In this document: in pieces, positions 50,001-59,715 of the stretch
Position numbering within the stretch: the first letter of the stretch is position 1
Layout of the letters: each line of letters opens with the position of its first letter
NCBI GenBank assembly: GCA_900708905.1
Contig: CAADRB010000004.1
Coordinates: 2,731,685 to 2,795,684, forward strand
Source: Hymenolepis diminuta
Lineage: Eukaryota > Platyhelminthes > Cestoda > Cyclophyllidea > Hymenolepididae
Length of the DNA stretch: 64,000 nucleotides
Direction: 5' to 3'
The notes under the pieces: model-generated
The model's input: only the letters and a program-made list of their open reading frames with translations
The model's database searches: none
Told to the model about the DNA's origin: nothing
Made by a program: the position numbers and the translations under genes

Positions 50001-53000
50001 GCAGAGCCTTTTCATTACATTTTCATATGCAAAGAATCGACGACATCGCGAATCTACACACATAAGTTCTCTTAAGTACAACTTTCAGTTGTGATGGACA
50101 TTCAAAAATACGAGTAGTGGAATTTTTTGTAGGTTTCATCATTCACCTTTCGAGTTCTTTCTTGCCGAACACCTATTTTGCATCCACCTGAAGTTGTCTT
50201 AACCAACTCCTAAGTGCAAATAACAATCCATTCAAAATATTCAAACATCAAACCTTGGTGCAACAACTAGGCGATTTCAGAATTTAGATATGGGCCTCCT
50301 GAGTTTTGTTTACTTCTTCCTTCTTTCTTCTCTATTTGAACTATAAATATCATACTGTTTGAGCTTCTCCATGGGCAAAAATAGTTGATCATATCAACTG
50401 CATTGAAATCATTTTCAGAACTTGTACTATTTCACTTAGTACTGAAAGAAGAAGTTTCATCGGGAAATAGAACTAATTCAAGCCTCTTAATTATCTTAGC
50501 GATTAAGCAGAATCCGAAAAGATCTTAGAAAAAGGTACCACTGAGAAATCTGGCGATTACGGTTAAAAATTAATTGAAAATATGAATGGGATACGTTTAA
50601 CAAGTAATAATTACTCCAGATCCCGTTATTCAATAAGTTGAAATAACTGATTTAAGTAAAAGTAATGGCCTCTCATCTAAGGCAGGCAGAACAAAATGAA
50701 ATAAAACTTACGAGATAACCCCTGTCTGACGAGAAGCTGATAGGCATCGAACCTTGCCTGTTTCGCGGAATTACTGACAAAAGGCTTCAAGAGGGGTGCA
50801 GTAGAAACTTCCGGAATTAAAGGTTCCTCTTGGCCGGTTTCTTCCACACCGTCTCCTCCAAGGCATTGTGGATGAAACACGGCGTTGTAGCCCGATGGAA
50901 GGTGCACTGGTTTTGGAATGACAAAGAACTCTGGATTGGCAAGAACTAGACATACGCCAGAGTTCATCGGCCTTACAAAACCTTCGATTTCATCCGTCTT
51001 GTCGTGCTCCTCCACACCAGAAAGCGAAATTTTCGGAACTGAAGTAAGACAATAAAGATTATGGAGGAAAAATAATTTGAGCACCTTTCATTTTGGTTCC
51101 AACTTTTTCATCGACAAATACATGCTATAAAAAACGTGGCTGATTTTGTTCATTGAGTAGGAGAGTCTAAATTAGTGAGTTATGTTCGCAAAAGTTTGCA
51201 GTACCTACTCACTATTTGCAAGCCATATTAATTACAAACATTAAGGTGCTCATCTGCGAAATCAGAGGTGGCGGGTTCAATACTGGAATAGCCAACTACA
51301 CTATTTAAATCTGATTGTAGACTGGCCGCACTTGGGTTTCTCATCAAGGTTTAGCGATGCTACCCCTCAACTCAAAACGCAGGTTTGTTCACCGACATAA
51401 GCGCAAAATGTTTCGTACGGCTTCAGTAAAGTTAGAAGTCATGTTCAAACGAACTGGTTAAGTCTGACCAATAAAGAGGGTGGGAGAATTTGAGCTTCTC
51501 ATTATGGAGACTCAATTTTCATTTGATTTCTCTGATTCCCATTTAGTCAAATGATAGTATAATATTCAGCCTTGCCTATATATAACAACACAATAAGCAC
51601 CTGTAATGCGCACATTGATTCATTAGTCTGCTCGGTCTTTATATATTGTGCATTTACTGACTCATACCTGCCCTAATTTTCAATTGCTTATCAACGAGCA
51701 AAGGACGCGAAATCTGTCAACCACCTTATTGCTCATCAGTTTGCCTGTTTCTTATTACCGGGTTGTCCTCGTTCAATACTAACACCCTTCTCTTTCTAAT
51801 TCATTTTACTAGTCCTTCCTCCTTTCCCCTTCCCATTCATTTAAAATTGTTCTACATACTTAACTTCTGGCCTTCTCACTCGGTAAAAGCTGTTGCATCC
51901 TATTAGCATTTAGGAAGATCATTAGTTCTATGAAGGGATATCTGGCCTAATTTGATCTGGCTCCTTTACTATCGGGATTAGAGCTACATATTTATTTAGG
52001 TTATAAAACGAATATACTACTTACGAGTGGGAGGTGTCCACCCATCCAGGGTGGAATTACTGGGTTTGGATTTTCGTCGGAAATCAGAGAAACGACCATG
52101 TCGAGCAGCCTCCAGTTCGGCCATTTCATCATCAACATCCTCTTCGTCCGGTGCAATACTGAAGTCGTAGGTGGCCAAACTGTCCTGAGCATAGATATCT
52201 GCGTCCTCGGAATGCAGAGCTCCCACACCAAAGGCTTGACCTAGAAGGATGATTGGAGAAAAATTAGTTACAATAAACAGGTCAAAGTTCACGTTCGTCA
52301 AGTCTGAGGTCACGAGTTAGATACTTGTTGAAGGGAGAGTAACGAATAGCTTATTATCTTATAAATGACAGGGTCTTGTCAAGCTGTCATTACACTAACT
52401 CCACTGCACAAGATGGAGAAGGAGGGACAATGTAAAATGGGTTTAATGGGAAAGGACCAAAATCCAAGAGACTGGCCATGCGAGCGTACATGGTTGCTCA
52501 TATAGGGAGACAAATGCATTTTTAAGTGAAACATTAATATTTACGCTATTTTTAGTAATAAACCACTAAATGTTGACTAGGCCTCAACCTTCTTGTTAGT
52601 AAATATGTATTTTATCGGTTAGGTAATGGTATAACTTTGTTTCCTTAAATGCCGACCTACAAGAACTTTAATTATACGAATTAATTTAAAACGTACCAAA
52701 ACCAAGTTATCTAATCTTCAAAAACGGAATCCGATCCCTGTATTATGGTTTGCATTCTTTTGGTACTGTAAGCTATTTGTGAATATCGCAAATCTAAAAG
52801 GATGCCTACACTGAAATAATAACCAATTCCACGACTTAGAACAAGCCAGACACATGAAAGTTCAAAATTTAAAAGAAACGTGCTAAATGGACAGTAATAA
52901 TGGACAAAAAATTAACCGCACCTATTAGCTGATCGACACGAAAATTTAACGAAATTATCCATTAATTTGAAATACTTTGGTAGGAGATATAACCTACGCG

Positions 53001-55052
53001 CTAATCTATTTCACGAATTCACAATCTCCAACATATTAAAATTAATATAAACAACTAAAAAATACGATAAACAGGAAAATTTTATCACTCCCATCAAGGC
53101 ATACCTCGGATGCCCTGACGAATAGGTCCAGTTGAGGGATTGAACCCAACATGAGATTCTTTTTCACGTCGTTGGAGACTACTCACAGACTCAGCTTGAG
53201 GATCTTGCGTAGAAGTTGGAGGTCGTCTACCGAAAGCGATCTCTGGATCCAAACCCGAGTAGCCCAGACCGAAAGTATTCGCTTTTGGGGCGAAGCTAAT
53301 CACCGCATAGTCACGTTCTGTAAGAGAATACAAATAAGTAAGTCTTAGGAGTTTAAGCTTTTGTGTCCAGTCTTAAATTTAGGACACAGAATACGTATTG
53401 GAAAATCGCCCTTCTGGTTGAGTCATCTTTTAAAATGATGTGAAAGATCCCAAAAAAACCCTACCCCCAAGTTTTATCCAAAAGAATAAACTCGAATTTA
53501 ATAATTTTGTAATGGGGATTTGGCCAATCCAAGATCTACGAGTAGAAGCTTGATACTGTGGACATTCCAGCCTGCAGCAAGAAGCGCTAATCGTGTACCA
53601 CGAACAGACCCTTAGATTAGACGTCAAACGATTTTGGTGAAATTCTGATCTAGTTTAGTGAACCCATTAACCGAGATCATCGTGGGACCAGGCCTTTCCG
53701 TAATAGTTCCACGAGTGTCTGATAACAACAGACTTAAAGCTTACCTGAATACTGCGAGAAGGCTGATTCTAGGATTACGCTCTCACCGAGCCACAACATG
53801 AAGAGCATGCCCAGCGCAATCGGTTGGAAAAATTAGGCTTTAACAAAATAGAAGCCAATGGTAAGTGTAATTAGTGTTCATACACTGATCATTTTTTTGA
53901 GCTAACATTATATCGATAAGAACTAAAAAGAAGGTAAATCAAACAAGATGTAAAAGAATACTTTGATAAGTTCAGTCAACTGGATTGATTTAACTCAAAC
54001 TCTCTAGGCCATAAAGTCCTGCTTGTCATTTTATAAGAGATCATTATAAAGTGAATGAATCGAATCTCAACTATACCATATTATTGAGATGACTTCTATC
54101 TTACAAAGGGCAATATTAAATAAAATGCTCTTTCAAAAAATCGAAAACAAATTTAGTCGAATCTTCTAGGAATGATGCAAACAACTCAGGTGGCTAATCT
54201 TGATGAGCACACGAATAATTTGCGTTGAATAATACGAATGGTTCGGATCAAATAAATATACTACTTATTGTAATTCAGTAGACGACTTCTTGCGATAAAT
54301 ACAAACCTTTAGGACTTAGAGAGGCAGCAGTCCTCTCAGCTTCGTCTTCTGCGATAAATCCGACAATATCTTCTAACTTCCATCCCATTCGTCGAAGAAG
54401 CCTATCCGCTAAACTTGTCCCAGCAGGTATGAGCATACGCTTGAGGATATCATTTGCAGAGGGAATGACCGATTTTCCTCCGAGAGACTCGGAAAGTGTA
54501 TCAAAAATGTGACGATCATCGTACTCGCGACGAGTTCGGTAGTGACGTGGGGCGATACCGAAATCGCCAAAGTCCTGGACAATAGAGTTGGTTGTATAAT
54601 CAGTAGCAATTAAAGGTCAAACATAAAATTAACACTTTGAATAACCTCCTCATCCATAAAGTCTTCTGGTTTGCCTTGAAACTGCACAGCATTTTGCGTA
54701 CGATTGCGTCGAGATGATGTGAAGGATTGAGGTTTAAAACCTTAAAAATAAAGAAATATTAACTAATTGTCATTGAAAACGATAGTCAAGAGCTAATTAA
54801 AAATAACTACCTTCCTTAGATCCAACTGTATTAAAATAGCCGGCAGAAAAACCACCAGTGAAGGCTCCATGAAAGCGCATAGGTCGACCACGTTCATTTA
54901 ACACACGTTGTTCATAGGCTTGAGGTTTGGATTTTGGATGAAGAAACCTCGAATTTTCTATCTAACTTAAAACTAATTTAGATAAAGGTACCATCATCAT
55001 CTTCATCGAAAGGCTCTCCAAAGACAACAAAATTTTGATCATCCTCAGCCAT
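43966..55052 (-). CDS. GPATCH1: G-patch domain-containing protein 1 (GPATCH1) orthologue
   Basis: Fourteen exons, in transcript order: 55052-54992, 54957-54811, 54740-54646, 54574-54307, 53317-53105, 52240-52025, 51038-50712, 48698-48325, 47488-47355, 47252-46901, 46345-45976, 45302-45153, 45071-44983, 44076-43966. They sum to 2907 bases, 968 residues, and all phases agree. Landmarks: [48 protein letters not shown], the [11 protein letters not shown]-patch remnant, [58 protein letters not shown], and a His/Lys-rich end. Human GPATCH1 is of similar length (931). The family is found in spliceosomes and acts as a cofactor of a DEAH-box RNA helicase. Two oddities: the glycines of the G-patch are missing, and about 100 residues present in human between the exon-7 blocks are absent. 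Introns 1-3 are tiny (34, 70, 71 bases), later ones mostly 0.5-2 kb. SINE, R2 and R3 copies sit in its introns. Confidence 0.95.
45425..45560 (+). repeat. tRNA-derived SINE (copy H) in a GPATCH1 intron
   Basis: It has 'cagagatcacgagatcaatg', then 'attcagtgatttggttgg'. It lies in intron 11, antisense to GPATCH1. Confidence 0.6.
46400..46640 (+). repeat. R2 repeat copy in a GPATCH1 intron
   Basis: It has 'caatcaataagcactgg', 'gtaatccatgtgacg' and 'attaagtaaacattgtgcaa'. It sits in intron 10, between exons 10 and 11. Confidence 0.65.
48070..48240 (+). repeat. tRNA-derived SINE (copy I) in a GPATCH1 intron
   Basis: It has 'catctgctaagtcaggggtc', 'cacgagatcgatgcacat', 'gtacatccagtgatgtggg' and a variant body. 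It lies in intron 8, antisense to the gene. Confidence 0.65.
49230..49400 (+). repeat. R2 repeat copy in a GPATCH1 intron
   Basis: It has 'gccaataaacaccgaactc', 'cacaaaatttgaattttg' and 'gttaactgctcattaggta'. It lies in intron 7. Confidence 0.65.
49670..50170 (+). repeat. R3 repeat copy, the longest in the window
   Basis: It has 'ttcattttggttccagaatt', 'gcgatcatctttgggtct' and 'gaatcgacgacatcgcgaat', in the same order as at 18840 and 25550. It lies in intron 7 next to an R2 copy. Confidence 0.65.
51240..51400 (+). repeat. tRNA-derived SINE (copy J) in a GPATCH1 intron
   Basis: It has 'gctcatctgcgaaatcagag' with B box 'gggttcaatactg', then a body with 'gactggccgcacttgggttt'. It lies in intron 6, antisense. 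Confidence 0.6.
52282..52345 (+). repeat. tRNA-derived SINE, short head (copy K)
   Basis: It has 'cgttcgtcaagtctgaggtc' and 'acgagttagatac' in intron 5; only the head is visible. Confidence 0.5.
53745..53768 (-). other. Candidate 24-base micro-exon of GPATCH1
   Basis: In the 989-base fourth intron, 24 bases lie between an acceptor ending 'ctag' and a strong donor (cag/gtaagc), in a phase that fits both neighbours. It would add ESAFSQYS. Micro-exons are common in parasitic flatworms, but this one rests on splice signals alone. Confidence 0.25.
54307..54574 (-). other. Region of the G-patch in GPATCH1, glycines not recognisable
   Basis: Exon 4 (residues about 102-190) aligns with the part of human GPATCH1 that contains the G-patch. 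The brace-helix part is preserved ([13 protein letters not shown], against SVGFELLRKMGWK). Where the human protein has GWKEGQGVGP, this one reads [10 protein letters not shown] and then acidic sequence ([11 protein letters not shown]). The exon continues open to a good donor, and I see no in-frame alternative that restores the motif. Splicing error in my model is possible but not obvious. Confidence 0.8.
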
Positions 55053-56740
55053 GATCAGACAGGTTAACTTGATATTAAGTGTGGGCTTAAAGAGTAAACA
55101 TTTTAGGTCGTTAACAAATATCAAACAGCACATATTTGTTACTTTGGAGAAGGGTGACAAAATATTATTCAATAAATAATGCCAATAAAGTTAACTCATG
55201 TCATATTTAAAGAAATGTCCGCATTTTCTCAAAAGTTAAAATTCAAATTAAATCTAAACATTTTCCAATTTTAGTAAGTCAAATTTCAGGCAGCTTGATA
55301 TTACAGAGCACTTCATTAAAATTGAATACTTTCAGAGCATCATTTTAGCTGGAATATCGCATCTTCTCATTTTCAAAGTCAGTCTATATTTTCAATGCAG
55401 TAATTTTCCTTCGATATTTCAATTTCGAATTTTTGTTGATATAGTGTATATCAATTGGAAAGCTTATTTTCTGGTTTTGATTTCATTAGGCTAGATTAAA
55501 TGTTTCAATTAAGTTATTAGATCTTAACCATAAATGTACATTAAAAGGATCAATTTCACTTCCAGTTAATGTTTTCTAGATTTAACTGGCAGAAAACATC
55601 AACTGACTCTGTTTTAATTAGATGGTTAATTAAAATTAATTCCTTTACTATCTCTAAATATTATCACAATAAGTAGTTCATATTCTAAAAAGTATAATTC
55701 CGCATGTGAAATTAGCGTCATGCCTACAGACAAAACTCCATTTATTTATCTCACATACCGCTAATAAATACTTCAAAATGAAAGTAGACTTTATACAATT
55801 TTCAAATCCTCTTTGGCATCATCACTTTCATTTATAAAGCGTTTAATTTTTTTCTCATATTATACAAATCGGAAATTCACTGTCTTAAAAGAATTTCTGT
55901 TTTGCACATCCCTATAAAGTCCTAAAACGCGTTAGATAACTTACTTTGATTTCTTTTGAGCTTATAATTAAGTTCCGGTAAGCTATATATGGTGCCACAT
56001 CTTGTGACAACATTTTTCTTGTTTCATTTAATATACTCCAAAAATAATGGAGACACAAATATTTATACAACTGACTACAGTTGACTCGATAGTTGGAGTC
56101 AGAGAATGATAATATGTTAGGCCTTAATCATCACCTTGAATCTTCTTAACCCTGCTCAGCTATTATATGCTCGTTGACAATGACAAATAACTTCGATCTG
56201 AAGAAATCATGACGTCATTTGGAATTCTTATCTCACATTCATATTTATTTTCCTTCGTTCCAGTTTCTCAGAATAGTTTTATTCACTTCATTTTCCTGGC
56301 TTTAATTTTATTGAGTTTTGATCAATATTCGACTATATCTTAATTTATCCTGAAAGGAAAGATGGCCGATTATTTTGGAAATGTGATCTATTGGGTATCT
56401 TGAGGGCTGACCAAAATAAAATCTTCAATCATGAAGTAAGTTACAATTCTAAGATGATCGTATTTATACATATAATGAGACTATTAAATGAAAATTAATA
56501 GTATTTAAATAAAACACATCTAATGGAAATCTCAAAGGAGAGCCAATATTTTTATCAATTAAATAAATAGGCAATAATGTCGATCTAGGACATCCGATCT
56601 TCAATCCTTAAGACAGATTACGAATGAGCTTGTGATAGGAGAGTAATTTCATTAAGCACATTAAATAAGTATTTTGTTTGCTTGACCCAATCGATTGTGA
56701 ACACGCCTTTATAAAAAAATGAGTTGAGAGATCTCATTAG
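55053..56740. other. Region upstream of GPATCH1, nothing coding seen
   Basis: Very AT-rich. The promoter of GPATCH1 should lie here, but no TATA, CCAAT cluster or other clear signal was found. A spliced-leader acceptor near the ATG is not obvious. Confidence 0.45.
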
Positions 56741-56857
56741 ACAATTTCAAGGGGGAGATTCAGAAGAATACAATTATGGCATCCAATTTGTGTAACACCA
56801 TGGAAGCATTTGGTTTGACTAAGCTGTCATGGTCAAAACATAAAAACTCAATGTCTA

Positions 56858-57130
56858 TTGAATCCCCACCTCAGGGGAATTCGAGCAAAAACGGTAAAGT
56901 CCGAAGCTGTTAACCGTATACAAATTTTCGTAGCAAAGAGAGCAGTGCTTTTCATTATCTGCGGACTGACTGTCCGTCAAGCTCAGATATCATCTATCAC
57001 TCTAAGCGCTCAATTTCCGGTTAATTTAGGTCTTATAAATGACACAGATGTTTCGTACATCACATATCAAAATGATATCTTCAAGTCTGGAATTGGATTC
57101 AAAGCGAGTTTCTTTCAAGTTTTTTTATAA
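56858..57130 (+). pseudogene. CUB-domain-like exon fragment
   Basis: The plus-strand frame stays open for 90 codons and its second half reads like the end of a CUB domain: a cysteine-glycine pair (IICGLTV), then SSITLSAQF, then VSYITYQNDIFKSGIGFKAS. CUB domains typically end with a 'VTFxSDxxxxGxGFxAxF' block. No flanking exon, signal peptide or good donor was found, so this is either an orphaned exon, a pseudogene or part of a gene with very large introns. The domain assignment is by eye. Confidence 0.45.
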
Positions 57131-57479
57131 CGGCAAGACCACGTATTCTTTTCAGCTGAGTAATGAAGAAATAAAAATGATAATAACCATTATTTATATT
57201 CATTTGACTTAATAGTATAGTATATAAATAAGCGGATCTGTCGGATATATTCAAACCATAACAGAGCCAATTATTTGATTTATGGTAATAGCATAGTTAT
57301 GTTCAATTTCTTCAGCAGTTTTGACTTATAATGATAAGTTCACTGTTATGTCACAAGGTCACATCATATGGTCAGTATCAGAAGTGAATTTGGAAAGATC
57401 ATATGAATCTTATATGCGATAGCAAAAAATTGGGAGCAAGTATAATCCTGACATCTTGGCCATTAGAAGAAAAACATCC

Positions 57480-57680
57480 ACTATCGGCACTCTTAGAGTG
57501 GTGCCACCACCCAAACTTCTAAAGTTGGTAATCTCTGCCATGATCGAACAAATTTGAAGTGGGTGAGAAAGTGCAAGTGAATGCACATCTTCGCTTTTTT
57601 CTGTCTGATTGAGGATTGAGATATACCCAAATTCATTAAAAAAATGTCATTTATATTGTAGCTCTGTAACTGAAAATACG
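57480..57680 (+). repeat. R4 repeat copy (first of a tandem pair)
   Basis: It has 'agagtggtgccaccaccca' and 'tcgaacaaatttgaagtggg'. A second copy follows directly. Confidence 0.7.
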
Positions 57681-57930
57681 AGAGTGGTGTCACCATCCAA
57701 TCTTGTAGGTTTGGCCGATTCGAGTGTACGATTTCTTCCGCAATCGGGAGACTTTGAACTGGATGAAATTTAGAAAATGGCAATTAATGCTGACTTTCGC
57801 TTTTGAAAATCATCTGCCTTATTAGTCAAACTCCAAGTGAACGCTCTCTAAAATCACAATGAGTGAGATTTCTAGTGTCAGAAAGGTCCTAACCGCTATT
57901 TATCTTATGTAAGAATTTTAGTTTCATGAG
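57681..57930 (+). repeat. R4 repeat copy (second of a tandem pair)
   Basis: It has 'agagtggtgtcaccatccaa' (from about 57680), 'gcaatcgggagactttgaac' and 'gactttcgcttttgaaaatc'. It is arranged head to tail with the copy at 57480, about 190 bases away. Confidence 0.7.
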
Positions 57931-58245
57931 TGGAATCCCCAACTTACCTTTCTTACTCCATCATTAAATATCGTATTTAACGGCATATCACTTTATTCAG
58001 AGACTTAATAGATAAAAAGGAAAGTAATCGTATTATCAATTTTCGCTTTACAAGCATGACATCCTAAATGAAGTTTCTATTCTAACAAAGCTTACTATTG
58101 TACACGAGCAACTTCTGAAATTCCCAACGCTTAGCCAACATAGGTTTTCATTATTGTTATAATCTTATAAGCCTCCCAAAATAGAGTATAAAAGCCCAAG
58201 TTCAATAACAATATGAAATCACAGTAATGGTTGACATTGATTTAA

Positions 58246-58375
58246 AATTATGCAAGGCAACGGCCCTTCAATTTGGCACACTTTGGCAAATATGTACGCT
58301 TTATAAATAATTAATCTAATATTTCTTGGATAAAAATAATTCATTTTTACCCAAAACCTCCCGGCAAAAATTGTT
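58246..58375 (+). repeat. Direct repeat flanking a retroelement relic (left)
   Basis: It has 'aaaattatgcaaggcaa', 'taaataattaa' and 'ttggataaaaataattcatt', matching 59585-59715 in order and length. It could be a short LTR or a repeat into which the element inserted. Confidence 0.65.
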
Positions 58376-58943
58376 TATCCACACCTTAAAGAGTTGGATC
58401 CACCTTGAATCTTCCGAACCGTTTGAAGTAATGGTCGGATTGATGATTGTACTAGTCCCCAGAGTTTCGGGATTCCGATGTGGTGGCTTGTCACATGCGT
58501 CCAGAAGTCGCCTTTTCGCAATTTCAGCAAGTTGCCCATTGAGATGGAGAGTGAAAATCCAGTAGAAGAGAAGTGGGAAATATTTCTGGTCATAACGATT
58601 TCTGGTATGCTATGAATGGCGAAACACTGCGGAGGCTGTTAATGACAGCATCAGTTGTGCCATTAATGAGTGTAACCTAAGGCCAATTTGAATAAGAATC
58701 AATCAGGTATAGAAAGGAGATTCCTCGGATAGGTAGACTAAGGTAATTGTGATACCAAGGAGCGTCATTTTGAGAGGATATAATATCTTGATGATAAGGA
58801 AGTGCAGTCTCGCCTGCATTCTTTGCAACCACTTTTAAAATCGTTCCATTTGCGAGAGAAATAGGTTCAGAAATACCGACTTCCTCGGGTTGCTTGCATT
58901 CAGCATCCACCGGTGGCGATCGCTTAGGATGGCAAACGAGCAT
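58375..58943 (-). pseudogene. Relic of a retroelement integrase (Ty3/gypsy-like)
   Basis: On the minus strand, from 58943, the reading shows CHPKRSPP and then WYHNYLSLPIRG and FLYLIDSYSNWP, which fits the integrase block 'W.R.HID..GP..G..FLV.VD.YSKWP' and its first catalytic aspartate. After a frameshift it continues TDAVINSLRSV, then AIHSIPEIVMT and HFSSTGF, the area of the second aspartate (here changed to arginine-asparagine). It ends with LVQSSIRPLLQTVRKI. Stops and a lost catalytic residue show that it is dead. Assignment to Ty3/gypsy rather than another LTR group is tentative. Confidence 0.65.
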
Positions 58944-59074
58944 GAGTTTAGCTTAAATATAATTTTGGAGACTTGATCATGGTGGGTGATGTATGAGTTC
59001 TGGAAGAGGAAAGAATACAACAACCTTTCAGCCCCTCTAGGTAGAATATTCAATTTGCGCAGTGGTCAAGCTGA

Positions 59075-59424
59075 CAAGATTTTGGGAATGATTGTTGCTT
59101 GGGCACGGTAGGCTCAGAGACAAGTCGTCCAGGAACGACTTTAAGCATGGAAAACTCGACAGAGTGCGTGAGGCTCGTTACTTTTGCACTATCTCTGAAT
59201 GATAGACGCAACGTCGTGTCACATTAACCACCTGAAATTGTTGCATTAGGAGACGCCTTACGAGATATGAGTAGAACCGCAGATTGAGTAGAATTTTTAG
59301 AAAAATTAAGAGAAACGGTAGATGCGTTAGAAACATCAGGTGACATTCTAGACTCAAATTTTGCAGAAAGAACCCTTATTTCTGCGGATAAGCTCTCAAC
59401 CATTTTGTAAAGAATTGAGCAATC
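59075..59424 (-). pseudogene. Coding-like relic next to the integrase, unknown
   Basis: From the ATG near 59403 the minus strand reads MVESLSAEIRVLSAKFESRM, a heptad-like start. It then runs through a serine/threonine-rich stretch to SGG and one stop, and continues in the same frame (CDTTLRLSFRDSAKVTS, VEFSMLKVVPGRLVSEP) to a second stop near 59075. The frame continuity across one stop suggests a decayed coding sequence, perhaps an upstream part of the same element. No domain is recognised. Confidence 0.35.
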
Positions 59425-59584
59425 CACTGTTTATTGCGAAACCGAAGTCATTTTTGCTTTCGATATTGTAAAATCGTCAGAGGTGGTAAATAACATGTTA
59501 TCGCCACTTGTTGTAACCTCACTAACCTCTCAAATAGCCACAAATGCAAGAATTGAATAGAAACCGTAATGGGTTTTTTGCTCC

Positions 59585-59715
59585 AAAATTATGCAAGGCA
59601 ATGACCTCGCAATTTTGCACATTTTAACAAGTATGCAAATTTTATGAATAATTAACAATAACTTAACTTAATTTTTGGATAAAAATAATCCATTTTTACC
59701 CAGAAATTACAGAAA
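59585..59715 (+). repeat. Direct repeat flanking a retroelement relic (right)
   Basis: It has 'aaaattatgcaaggcaa', 'gaataattaa' and 'ttggataaaaataatccatt'. It is the partner of 58246-58375, with starts about 1.34 kb apart. Confidence 0.65.

Noticed and set aside
53430..53627. Minus-strand frame in GPATCH1 intron 4
   Set aside because: It does not resemble the human protein at this position, and part of the sequence recurs near 45770, so it is repeat-derived.
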